Below, in pieces: positions 35,562 to 46,694 of a stretch of DNA of 64,000 nucleotides (position 1 is the stretch's first letter; the number at the start of each line of letters is the position of its first letter). The position numbers and the translations under genes are program-made. The DNA comes from Nautilus pompilius (Eukaryota; Mollusca; Cephalopoda; Nautilida; Nautilidae). Under the pieces are notes generated by a model. The model was not told the origin of the DNA. It saw only the letters and a list, made by a program, of their open reading frames with translations, and made no database searches. The stretch lies in the NCBI GenBank assembly GCA_018389105.1, contig JACATO010001068.1:234528-298527 (forward strand), in the 5' to 3' direction.

Positions 35562-37044
35562 AAGTGTGATTAGGTCAAAACTCCCAATTTGGTTAAAAAA
35601 ATCACCATTAAATTTCAAATGGCTGCCATTTAATGCAAAACATTTTGATAGAATTAAATATTATGGGAAATACAATTCAGTTAGTTAAGATAATGCCAGA
35701 ACCTGATAGATATCATTAAAGTTATTTGCCCTTTTCCAGTGGTCTCCCATCTTTGTTGTTTTTGAAACGTTTGTAACAAGAAGCAGCTTTTAAGTTTCAG
35801 ATGAGTTGTTGCTCTTTCTTTTGACAGAGTCTTGTACAAGCTATGGCGGCTTTGTGTGTCCATGTAATATTGAAACTAAATATGTTGTCTCCAGAGAAGT
35901 TTTCTGTTCGCTATTTGAAATGTTTCTTCAGTCATCATCTATCTTGATAAATTTTTTTTTTTTTAAATTGCTCAGATTCTGTGTTTTCAGTGCATTTGTT
36001 AGATGCATGGACACCATTGCCTTGCCTGGATGTAACTCATCTGTTGCTTCTCTTTGCTTTGCCATTAAGTAGGGGGGCAAAGTCCAAGTCTCTTGTCTAC
36101 AGATTTACTGTGGTGAGCATAAAGATGCTGTTGTGAGGTACATTTCTTATATTGAAAATTGCTTTCATTCCTTCAGCTGAAAGTGATGGTGAAAAGCAAA
36201 CAGACTTATGCTGTTTCTCCATCTTGAGTGTGCTCAGAATTTCAGCATTGCTTCATTGCAGCACTGAGCACAAGGAATAACAGCTGCGTTGAGGATGACA
36301 TTTCCTTACGCTCTACAAACAGATTTGCTTGTCACTCCACGATTTGTAATGTTTGTGTTTTCCACTAAATACGACTGGTCGGACAACAGAACGGTTCTTT
36401 GGGATCGACTAAAATAAAGCTGGATTCTTTTATTAAAAAGTCAGATATTTCAAATTTGGTTGGATTAGAATATTCCTGTTTTGGGAGTTTCCAGATTTTA
36501 TAGCATTAATAATAAACACCAATGATGTTTCATTATTTTTTCATTGTATATAATTACCTACCACAATAAGCAAGTATTCGTTCATTGATACCAATGACAG
36601 TTAACCCTATCACCCACTACGTTACTCGCTGTAACCATGATGCACTTTATCTTGCTTGATATATTAACTCGTTGAAATCTGAGAAACGGTAAACTGTTTT
36701 GGCACTGAAAGCAGTCTGATAAGTGGGGGGGGTTGGTGAGAAACAGGATCAGATTGCCTTGCTGGCTGTCTAGCCGGGAAACGAATGAATAACAAGAACT
36801 AGACTTAAATCCGGAATCCGTGTTGGCTTGGTAGGTTAAAAGCTCCAGCTACCTCTGTTTTTAAAAGACAACAACACACTGATTCATCTCACCATTTCTT
36901 TACTATGCACACTTGTTTCTGTTGATGCGTAGTGTACTTCACTAATGTTCAATATGTAATATATCTCATTAGTCACAGTTTTTTGTGACCATTCAGGTGT
37001 TTTTTTTGCACATCAGTGTCAAGTGCGATTTATGTTGGTTTTGG

Positions 37045-37073
37045 GGTTGTTGTTGTTGTTGTTGTTGTTATTA
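37045..37073. repeat. (GTT)n short microsatellite
   Basis: About nine GTT units followed by TTATTATTGG, in intergenic DNA. Confidence 0.9.
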
Positions 37074-40000
37074 TTGGTTGTTTTTTTTCTTTCTAAAATA
37101 TACGAATATACATATTTCTTTTCATTCTTGCACTGTTAAATGAATTAAATGCAAATTTGAAAATTTCAAGGGGAGACAATTTAGTTTTGACAGGTTTTCT
37201 TTTCCTCATAAATTCCTTTTCAGTTAATTGCATCAGGTCCTTTTTGTTTTTTGACATAAGAAAACTCCTTTTCTCAAAAACTTAAATAACCGACCGGTAA
37301 TGACGGTGTATGGAGAGAACAACTGTGTCGTCCATACAGGTGGAAACATTTTCGTATCGTCGTCGTTAGATGTTATCTGCTCAAGATTTATCAGAGACTT
37401 TGTTCTGTGAATGCAGGTCTTCATTTATCGGCCGGTGCTTTTTAATCTTTGCTTATTTGTTCCATCGTAGCGCCAATCACTTCTTTTTCTATAAACTATA
37501 ATGGCCAATCTATTTTTCTGTTTAAGCTGTAATTGATACTACATTATGATGGATACTTATCTTTCTGTATAAGTCATAAGAGCCTTTAAAAACACACAGT
37601 GGCACAGTACAAACACTTTGCTAATGTGTAATTTGGTTATTTTAATATATTTGGTTTCTTAAAGCTGATTTACCTGCTAAAATCTCCATGTCTTCTGAAA
37701 ATTATTAAAATGATAAGAATGCAAAAGCAGTTAACATTTTAAACAAATTTATCAAAGGAAGAATCTTTAATATTAGGAAAATGTTTTAAATAATATAAAT
37801 ATTACGGGAGAGAGGGGAAAACTAGGTAGAATAAAAAGAGGGGCTAATATGGTGGCAAGAAAAAAAAACTACTTTTTCAGATATCAATATCCAATCAACA
37901 CAAAAATCTAAACTGAGGTAAGAAGAAAATTAAGGAAATACATGCGACCAAGCTAACCGTGTACATAATAAGGATCAATCGGGAAATTAAGAGAATTTGT
38001 TTGTTTTGTTTTTTTAAAGCCTTGAGGAACGAGAAGTACTGTCATCAAGAACTGTTTTTTAATGCAATTTTCAAAATTTCTTGAGAGCTAAAGAGATTGG
38101 AGATTTGAATGGCAGCTGTTGTCCTGACCTCCCCGCAACGGTCTTGAAAGGGAATTCTGCTGTGCCACAGTAGCGGGCCGGGTGTTTTTAGTGAAGGAGC
38201 TGCAGTCAATACTTTTGATGTCAGAACTGCAGGTTTCTTCAGAATGTAGTTTCTCCGCGTCCACAAGACATGCGGGAAAACCCAGTACCTTTGCTGCAGG
38301 AAAACGGCCGAGTCGTCCTGACCGCACCGCCAATAAGACTGGACGACCTCTCTTCGGGCAGCACGAAAAACTGCACATTCTAAATACTGGCACCGTTGTA
38401 AGACTTTGTAAGTTATTTCACTAAACCACAATTTTGTAATTAATCTTTGTTGTTTTTTAAATACTGAGGCAAATAAATGATATCTTCATTTTGGTATAAA
38501 TATTAATCTATGGCTGCCTATCACGTTTTTATAAAATATGACTGGAACTGTACCTTCATTTCTTTTTCAATTACAGGCTCTACTCCACTACATTTTCCAT
38601 TAAGATAAACTATTGGTTATTTTCTGAAGTTTACTCTTTCATGCTCCTTTACTATTTAATAAATATTCATCTCAATCAGGTTATTCATTCACTCATATGT
38701 ATCAGCTTTAAGAAACATTAATACAAATGGATAATTCAGCTTTTAGAATCAATACAAATGCATACACTGGTTTAGGATGCATTAATATAAATTAATGTAG
38801 ATTTAAGAAAACAAAGAATGTTAACTCAGAGGTTTTTATCATTCTTGAAAACATGTATTATGTACAATATGATTTTTGTTGTGAAGGAATTGCAAAGTTG
38901 GTTTAGCAACCTGCTGTATGATAAACAAACAAAAAAAAGCTTTTGATAGCATTTGACAAATATGCAAATCCCCCCAAATCAAACAATGAAGATAATTCAT
39001 GCAGTCTGTGACAGTCATCTTGTCTGTTGATATTGTGACTATGTTGATGCTGTGTCCTGTTGCTTCATGGTTTTCTACAGTCTTAGATCTTGCTGTTTCT
39101 GCAAGAATACTTGTAATTGGACAGTTTTTTTTTTAAAAAGATTTTTTCAATTACTAGCTGCCTTTAAAGGGAGGGTGCCCGTGATATAGCAGATGAATTA
39201 TTAGTGAAAACTGCAATGAATATGGCACTTGGACTGGTTTCCAAAATTCCTGGGAGGTAACTGTACAACATTAAAATGCTGCTTCCCAATGAAGAATTTA
39301 AACCAATTCTATGCAAAACTAACTGAATTAGAGTTAAAATTCAACTTAATTTCCTTCATGTCCAGTTCAGTTCCAACAGATTATGCTAAATACAGAAGTA
39401 TGGTAAATGGCTTATTTTTGCTCCAGAAAATGCCCTTGAGGATGTTTCTAGGTTGTGGAGTTGGAAAAATCCGTGAGAAAGCTTCCCTCACACAGATTAG
39501 CAAGACAGATTTACCTTCCATCAACTGCATGGCTCAGGGAAAAGAACAGTATTTGTCATGCATAGAGGTTAAATATTCACTTGGGTCTGATCAGTACATT
39601 TTTCTGTTTACACTGAGATTTAAAATAAAAAAAAAAATTCGCACACTATTCTGAAAACCTGGGTAATTTGAAAATGATATCACCGATAAGGATTTTATGT
39701 TATAGAAAAACAAAAAGAAAAAAACAGCTGCTCTGAATTTTCAGTTTTCATTAAACCGATATTGGAACTGTGTCAAAGATGGCTGGGTGTTCAGAATTTG
39801 GCCATAAGAGAGAAGTCAACTCACTACCAAAGGAAGGACTTGCTCCCAGAAACTAAACATCTCCAAACTTTATAGGCAAGGATCTAAGAAGTCAGTCAAC
39901 ATCAGGGAATATTTAAATGCCTTTTCTAGGGAAAAAATGGAATGATTTTATTATTGTTAAAACCGAATAAGTTGTCAACCACAAACATCAGTTAGCATAG

Positions 40001-42630
40001 CTAATGGCAGTGTTGTTGCTTATTGCTTGTACAGTTCAGTGTCATTTGTCTTCTACAGTAACCCTAATTATTCAATTACAAGAGTCACGGGTGCACTTTC
40101 TTTAACATTAGACGAGGGGAGATTACCCAAACCAATGACAGTCTGTGCTTATTGGCTTACCTCCCCTGAGCACAGCCTTGCTAGCAATGAATAGCAAACA
40201 TTTTTGGATAAAATCTTCTAAATTATACATTTTGTTTTTCTTTTATTTTATAAATATGGTACTGTTTGTCTGCTAAGGGCCTAGTGCATTTTCAGGGATC
40301 AAAGGCCCCTTTTTCGCCTTTAAATTAAGTAATTAATGGCTTTGATTTGTGAAGTCAAAGCTGCTAAATAAACGATTGTTGATACTGTTTTATCATTACA
40401 AAAGTCCCACGTGTACATTCTTTTTTTTTTTTTTTTGCCTAAGTCTACAAAATTCCACCTTTATTCACCCTGATCTTGTTATCTACACTTTACATGTTCG
40501 TTCTTGCTGATTGCATCTTTTTTTTTGTTTTCTTTTTATCATGCACTCCGCCACATTTTATTGGCAACAGTAGCAGTTGACCCGTGCACCGAGCAGATGT
40601 ACAGTCAGAAACTGCTCCCCCCCAAACTTTTTGAAATTGTTTTAATCACTTAAATAATTAGTTACCTCAGATTTTTTGATAGTGCAAGCAAATTCATTTT
40701 GTTGGCCCCCCCTTTTTTGAGAGAGAGGGGAGATAAATAAAACATTTACTGCCACCTCTAGTTTTGTTTTCTCTTCCTTGCCAGCGACGAGAGGTAGGTT
40801 GACCAGGGCAACCTTTGCTACAGAATAATTGTGCGCTTACACTGGAGAGAATTTCTTTTGTCCTGTTTATTTCAAATATGTTTGTAAACCTCTCTTAGGG
40901 AGGGAGAGGAGAGAAACTTATATATGGCATACAGAGTTATGAGTCTGCCATATGAAAAACCATTTTCCATTTCAACGCTTTGTTAATGGAAAAAGAAGAA
41001 ACCTCACGCACGTTTCACCAGGAATGTCCTTGGGTTTGAAAACCTCACGAATTTTTAAAGATCCTCAGCCAAGCTAACTTTTACGTTTCTGCCATGGTGC
41101 TGCTTATCTGTGGGACAACTGCAGCTCTCCTTGCATGTACTTTACTCTAGCCAGCCTTCTCACAGACTGCTGTTGGACTGAGTTAGATTGGTCCCAAGCT
41201 CTAATGAGTTTTGCCCGATTAAATCACTTAAACAAGGTCTTTCCAGCTGCTTGCTTGGCAAAAAAAAAAAATGCAACTTCTCTAAACTAACTTCTGGTGA
41301 TGAAAGTTGAGATGCCAGCTTTTAAAGAGGTACTGCATTTTGGCCTTTATTGGCTACCTGTCAAAAGGTAAACTTTGCATTGAAACCACCTGAGCTGCAG
41401 TTTTTCACTTTTCTTCCTTGAGCCTTGAACCAATTTGACTTTATTCTTATAAACTGTCATTCACACACCATTGCATGCACCTCCACAATTTTCTGTTGTG
41501 ATTAACCACCTTTAAGAGCAGCTTTGTTCCTAGCAGCCATTTTGATATGCCAGAAAACGCAATAGCAGTCATCAATAATAAGGTCCTTTAACGTTTATAC
41601 AATGGCAGAGTACAAGCTGACAATTATTCTGAGCAGCAAGTAGTAATAACAGACTGAGCATAATAACATTCGTGATTGTGTGGGTCCATAACTATAAAAG
41701 TTAATGGTTTATGTTCTGATAAAATCAGTTTGCCAATGTTTTTCTTTTGCCTTCTATTCCTGATTTTCATTAACAAAGTGTTGAGAAGGGAGGTAACTTT
41801 TTGTATAGTTACATAATTTTGAATGCCAGAGTACACGTGTATAAATCTTGTGTGTGTGTTTTAGACCAAGCATCAAAATGCATAATAAAGGGGAGGAGAA
41901 ACCACTAATGCCATGGGAAACAAAAAGGTGCTACTTCTAACAGAAAAAAACCTGATGCTGAATTGCATTTAAAATACTGCTTGCTTACAAACAGACAAAT
42001 AAAGCAGATCATATTAATGTCATTCCAGACTAATGAGAGGTACAGACCAACTGACAGCCATGATATGAAGAATCTTGATACAAGACTTAAAAATGAAAAA
42101 ATCAGGCATCTCACCAAACAGGAAAGCAGTTGGCCAATGGAAAGACTCATCAGTTCTTTGCAATGGTACCACAATGGTAAAGCAAAGAAATGCTCAGAGG
42201 TATCTACAAAATGCCACTTTTCACGGCATGAAACTCACCAAATTTGGATCCCAGAACTGATGCAGCACTGGTCGACACTGTTAGGAAGACACATGGCTGC
42301 CTGAGGACAACCAAACCTGCTTGCTAGACATCAACTCCAGCACATGCAAACCGAACATTTGAAGTTGAGACAAAAGCACCAAGGCATACCAACCTAAGCA
42401 GGATTTCATCATCTTAAAACATCAGATATTCTTTTTGGTATCAATAATTATATTTTCTGAAAGTAAGATACTTAGAACACCTTTGGCATGTGGAGATCTA
42501 TAGTTTCTGAATAGTAGTGGTAGCCGTTTCATCATAATTGTCTGTCTGTTTATTTAAAGACATTGCCTTTCTTTACAGCCATTCCTCATTTGATGATGAA
42601 CAACTTTCCCAATGTGAAATTAAAATGGGT

Positions 42631-42730
42631 CGTCCTCTTCTGCAGTGGATTAGGTGTCTGTCTCCCTGCTGGAGCTCTTCATCTTTTAGATGTGGGAGGA
42701 AACTGGATTTCTCAGTGGAAACCCATGTAG
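42631..42730 (-). repeat. SINE-like fragment, same family as 17811-17940
   Basis: Read on the minus strand it contains CAGTTTCCTCCCACATCTAA, AAGATGAAGAGCTC and then CACTGCAGAAGAGGACG. These are the same three blocks in the same order as at 17854-17940. No tRNA head is visible here, so the copy is truncated. Confidence 0.45.
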
Positions 42731-43771
42731 CCAGATAAGGAAGATTGGTGAAAAGGAACCATGCTGAGGAGGCATCCCAAAATGAGCCGTTATCAGCCAT
42801 GTTTGGTCCTCTATCTTAGCATTCCAGTATTGCTAACTAAAGGGATTACCACACCACCTTTAAATACACTTGACATAAAATACTAAGGCTGCTCAGTTGT
42901 CCAGAGACAATTGTATTTTGTTAAACTTAATCAAAAATGTGCAAATAAAAGCAACACACAATAGTAACAGATTGGGAGTATGGGTGGCCATTGCTGCAAA
43001 TCAGAGCTAAACAGTTTTCTTGGCTGCTAACATTAATTCTGGCAAGTGACCTGAATCCAGCAGCAAAATGACTTATGGATCAGCACATTTGGGTAATCCA
43101 TACTTTGCTTAACAGATGGTAGCAGCATTCCAGGGCCCCCAAACAGAAATTCAGAATTAGAAGCGAAGTGAAGACCATCACTTCTTTTGCTTGTAGGTAG
43201 GGGTTTGCAGCCCCTCATATATATATATACTGATGACATGCTAAGTAAAAGTCCCATCTACCCTGACTGACTGACAGATTTCTCTCTCTCATCAAACCAA
43301 AATTTTTAATCGATTTTTCAGTCAATCTAATCAGCAAGCGTGCTACTGTCACATAGCACCATCAAGACATTTTGAATTACCTAGGGTGACAGGGAAGATG
43401 CTCCACCTCCCACAGCAATTATGTCCAGCAAAGCCAATAAAATTCTCTGGTTTTTTGTTGATCCTTAAACACAACACAAAGTGCATCAGCTAAACTCATC
43501 ACACACAAAAAAGTGAGATCCCCATAAAATAACTGCGTTAAAGCAGGAATATGGAATCTGATCCTATATTCCCACAATGCATTGCTGCAGAAGCCCAGAC
43601 AAAACTTTACTGAACAGATGCATCTATCACCCGTTTTTACTCTGGATATTTTGTAAGCATTCCCCTTTCTTCAGCAGATCTAAATTTCACTAACGAGGAT
43701 GTTTGAGTGACTGCCATCTACTTCTGCTCATGAAGTGCACTATTTAGAAAAAAAAAACATTAGTTTGAGCA

Positions 43772-43867
43772 ACTGCACAAGCAGAGCATCAGTTGGTGCT
43801 TAAGTCTGGCTTGCATTAACACTGCACAAGCAGAACATCAGTTGATGCTTAATCCTGGCCTATATTC
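43772..43867. repeat. 49-bp tandem duplication
   Basis: ACTGCACAAGCAGAGCATCA and its continuation (43772-43820) are repeated at 43821-43867 with a few substitutions and small length differences (AGAACATC for AGAGCATC, TTGATG for TTGGTG). Confidence 0.9.
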
Positions 43868-44192
43868 TAGCAGATTTATCAGAACCAGATATCCTAACTA
43901 ATCTACCTAAAATAACATCATTACCACATATCTTTAAAAAAATTCTGTTATTTTACTTCAAGGCCTTCACATGCAGTTTTGATTACTACTATATAAAAGG
44001 AACTCATTTTAAAACAAACCAACAACAAAGATGAGAGGAAAATTATAAAATACATAATAGCATTTTGTTGAATAAAATTCTAATTTACAGGTGTGCAAAA
44101 CTGCATGACTGAAAGGTTAATTTATGAGTTTCATGGAGAGTATTTTGGAATGATCATGGCAGAAATGGAATATTAAATCCTTAGTAACATCA

Positions 44193-44198
44193 TTTATT
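44193..44198 (-). terminator. Candidate MTIF3 polyadenylation signal
   Basis: TTTATT on the plus strand is AATAAA on the minus strand, about 60 nt after the MTIF3 stop codon. It would give a short 3' UTR. Other AT-rich hexamers further downstream cannot be excluded. Confidence 0.4.
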
Positions 44199-44257
44199 TT
44201 TTTGCTAAGTGACATAGGCAGTTCCGAAGAGCTGTTCAGTAATGGAGGCAGACATAC

Positions 44258-46502
44258 TTAGTCCTGAACCTTGACCCTGAGGAGGAAACTGAAGCTGTTG
44301 GCCGAACTTGTGGCTGACATTACTGATGCTAAATCTTCAACTTCCTTCGAGATCTTTTTCAGAAACCTGTTCTGAATCTTCCGACTTTCTTCCTGTGAAT
44401 GCAGAAGTCGAGATTTGATAAAACAAACAAACTCTGGACCACAAATGATAAACAGCTTCAAATAATTAAAGTTACTTATCTACCAACTTCTAGACTTACT
44501 GACTGTCAGAGTTACTTCCTCACCAATCTCCAGTATTGAGATTAACTTCTCCATACCATTCATTCATTATGAAGAAACATTTCCTTATTTGTAAAGAATA
44601 ACGTATACACAGTGAAGACAATCAAAAAGATAGGTTAGTAGTACCTTTGTTGAAACATCAGCTCCACCCATTGGAAATCTGTTCTTAACTGTATGCCATG
44701 GCAGCCCTTTAAAATTAAAGATGAATGTCTGTGCATAAAAAGCTTCTTTTCTTTACTTTTTTCTGTTGTTGCTGATGTGATGGCAACTAAGCCACCTAGC
44801 AACCCAACATCTCTTCATTTGAGTAGAGATTTTAACCGGATGACAAGTGAGGACAAGATAATCAGAGAAACTACCCAAGCACAGTTCAAATCTACAGTAC
44901 AAACCAGCCAGAAGACACCCGAGCTTCTCGTATGAAACCACGTATAGTGCACTGGGACAGGTTTGCCAAATAGAGGGAAATGCTGTGGAAAGAAATATCT
45001 CAACTAAATGATGCCATACCTTCTCTTTAAAAAAAAAAAACAGCACTTGTCTTTTCACTCAGTGAAGCTCCCTCATATTAATGGCTACCACTTAATTTTT
45101 GAATTTATAAAGCTGTTGCAGAAAAGTTCAGGGTTATACTGCCCAGTGTCTAAAATTAAACCTTTGGCAATGATCTTTACCTCTTCTGTGTTACCAGCAA
45201 TCATGAGAGTGATCTTCAAATCTGTTTTACTCGCTAAAATCTCTCGGATCTTCTTCATCTTGATGTCTAGATCGTGATCGGAGATGTTTGACTTCAGTCG
45301 CAGAAGCTTCTCCTCTTTCTTTGCCACACCAACTAGTTTTCTGGCATGGCGCAATTTCATTTGCTCTTCAAAGAGCCTTGACCCTGTCATAAGCTGATAG
45401 GATGGGTGGGGTTTGGTGTCAGGCCCAATCAGGACCAACCTGAAATTGCTTGCCTTGGCAATGTCCTGCGCCTCACATTTCTTCATTATCCGAACCAGTT
45501 TGTTTGTTTCATCAAACAGCTGCACGTCAACATCTGATTCACTTATGGCCAGCGCTTCTTTCACGTCGCTGTCAGGTGCGTCACTGTGTTTTGACCGTGC
45601 ACTGATAAAAAGTGTTGAGTGTTTTAGTGCAATCTTTTGTCCCATGCAAGCACCTGGTCCCTTGTGGACGCAGAAGGGAGAGCAGTGCTGCGGGTAAAAC
45701 AGCCAACATTGATGAATGCGAAAGAAGTACCTGAAAAACCTAAAAAGGAGAGTCAGAAACTGAATGAAAGCAACACGTCAGTTAGTTCGCTGCTGCAAAC
45801 ACGAATCTCTTATCATACTTTTCCTTCTCTAATGCCAAACCAACTCGATCAAAGCAGCTGCAGGTCTTTATACGAGATTTTAATGGGGAAACAGTCACCA
45901 GGATGAGAACGGGACTGTCATTTTCAGATGAGAATAATTTAATAAGAAAAAAATAGTCTGTTTCAGCAAATGGTGGTGGCGTAGTTTCATAAAGGGGTCT
46001 GACTTCAGCCTATCTAAGGAAGAATTAGGGCTCTTCTGAAGAGAAGTGTACAGCAGCCCAGCCTTGACAGGGACAAACCTCCAGCTCTCCATCTTCACAC
46101 CTTTGGAAAGTTAGCGGGATAAACTATTTAAGGAGTGAGTATCTGAGTTTCCGGGGAGGGGCAACATTTACTTCCAAGTAATGAGAAATACATATGGCCA
46201 AGAAAGAAAACAACCAGGCAAATCCTTATACAGTAATTTGAATGCAGTATGCAAAATACGGGCTTCGAGCCAGTTACCGAAAATAAAACGCCGAATTACC
46301 TCCCCTTCCTCCGGTCGGTCTAAAAGTGCCGGCAGGTTAAAGCAGCGGTTGTTTTGTCTTTTAACAATCATCGATCCGTATCTTTACGAAATTATCGGAA
46401 AATAAATAAATTAATTAATTAAAATTGCGTTCTCGAAGCCTTTTCTTTATTCTCGGACGCTCCGCGGCAGACATTTACTTACGTATTCCTAGCGGCGGCC
46501 AT
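44258..46502 (-). CDS. MTIF3: Mitochondrial translation initiation factor IF-3
   Basis: Keeps the mitoribosomal subunits apart and helps initiator-tRNA selection in the matrix. Coding exons on the minus strand: 46502-46483 (ATG GCC GCC GCT AGG AAT AC, donor GTAAGT), 45730-45181 (acceptor TTTTTCAG, donor GAG/GTAAAG) and 44392-44258 (acceptor CATTCACAG, stop TAA). They join in frame to give 234 residues. The first 56 residues contain Arg, Lys and His but no Asp or Glu, as expected of a mitochondrial presequence. The IF3-N domain (about 60-125) includes VDVQLFDETNKLVRIMKKCE, followed by FRLVLIG. The IF3-C domain (about 135-234) includes LKSNISDHDLDIKMKKIREI, the strand LKITLMIAGNTEE, the helix IQNRFLKKISKEVEDLASVM and a last strand FSFLLRVKVQD. 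Spacing matches bacterial IF3-C almost residue for residue. The start lies in a CCATGG context and is the only upstream ATG that keeps the frame. Confidence 0.9.
46483..46502 (-). CDS. MTIF3: MTIF3 first coding exon
   Basis: This 20-nt coding piece encodes MAAARN plus two bases of Thr7. It ends at a perfect GTAAGT donor (46482-46477) and is in phase with the exon at 45730. It gives the presequence an early Arg. Its start sits in CCGCCATGG-type context on the minus strand. Confidence 0.75.
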
Positions 46503-46694
46503 GGCTGAAATGCCCGGCTGTTCTCACGACCATAGCGCATGGAATGAATTATTCCGTCTGTCCGCGTTGCAGATAATTTCAGACTGAATAAATACCGGCA
46601 GGGCGACCGAACTTTATTATTGTGCATTTAAATCAGGGGTTGTTCTCCTCCTCCTCCTCCTCCTTTCTTCGAACGTGTTATCGATTTACCCAGA
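46503..46694. promoter_or_regulatory. Bidirectional promoter of MTIF3 and FIP1L1
   Basis: Only 192 bp separate the MTIF3 start codon (minus, 46502) from the first FIP1L1 ATG (plus, 46695). The segment and its left flank are richer in CpG than the surrounding DNA (GCTCCGCGGC, AGCGGCGGCC, GTCCGCG, GGCGACCG). No TATA box is seen. CCCAGAATGC at 46690-46699 equals the core of the ZNF143/THAP11 element (ACTACAATTCCCAGAATGC), which is common at divergent housekeeping promoters. Both genes must start transcription in or close to this segment. The exact start sites cannot be read. Confidence 0.7.

Larger units (their letters stand above)
31641..44192. other. Gene-poor intergenic region
   Basis: About 12.5 kb lie between the likely end of PDE2A and the end of MTIF3. 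It is AT-rich with long T and A runs. I recognise a LINE tail (32880-33180), a TAA microsatellite (35507-35561), a GTT repeat (37045-37073), a GC-rich pocket (38090-38400), a SINE-like fragment (42631-42730) and a 49-bp duplication (43772-43867). The longest open frame (39229-39654, 141 codons) has no splice or domain support. No gene is called. Confidence 0.6.

Noticed and set aside
39229-39654. 141-codon plus-strand open frame in intergenic DNA
   Set aside because: It resembles no family I know, has no convincing promoter, splice or polyadenylation context, and its composition is like the surrounding AT-rich DNA.
41963-42304. 113-codon plus-strand open frame upstream of a SINE-like fragment
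   Set aside because: No recognisable domain. It may be part of an old repeat, but I could not name a family, so it is not listed as an element.
44645-44706. A possible extra 62-nt exon of MTIF3 on the minus strand (WHTVKNRFPMGGADVSTK)
   Set aside because: It is open and could be fitted in phase, but only with a weak GTTTAA donor in the preceding exon and an acceptor without a pyrimidine tract. Direct joining of GAG/GTAAAG to CATTCACAG restores the normal length and spacing of the IF3 C-terminal domain.
45600-45709. A presequence-like minus-strand frame starting at 45709 (MLAVLPAALLSLLRPQGT)
   Set aside because: It looks like a mitochondrial presequence, but it is one base out of frame with the IF3 domain. 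The first exon at 46502-46483 joins in phase and supplies a presequence without any frame problem.
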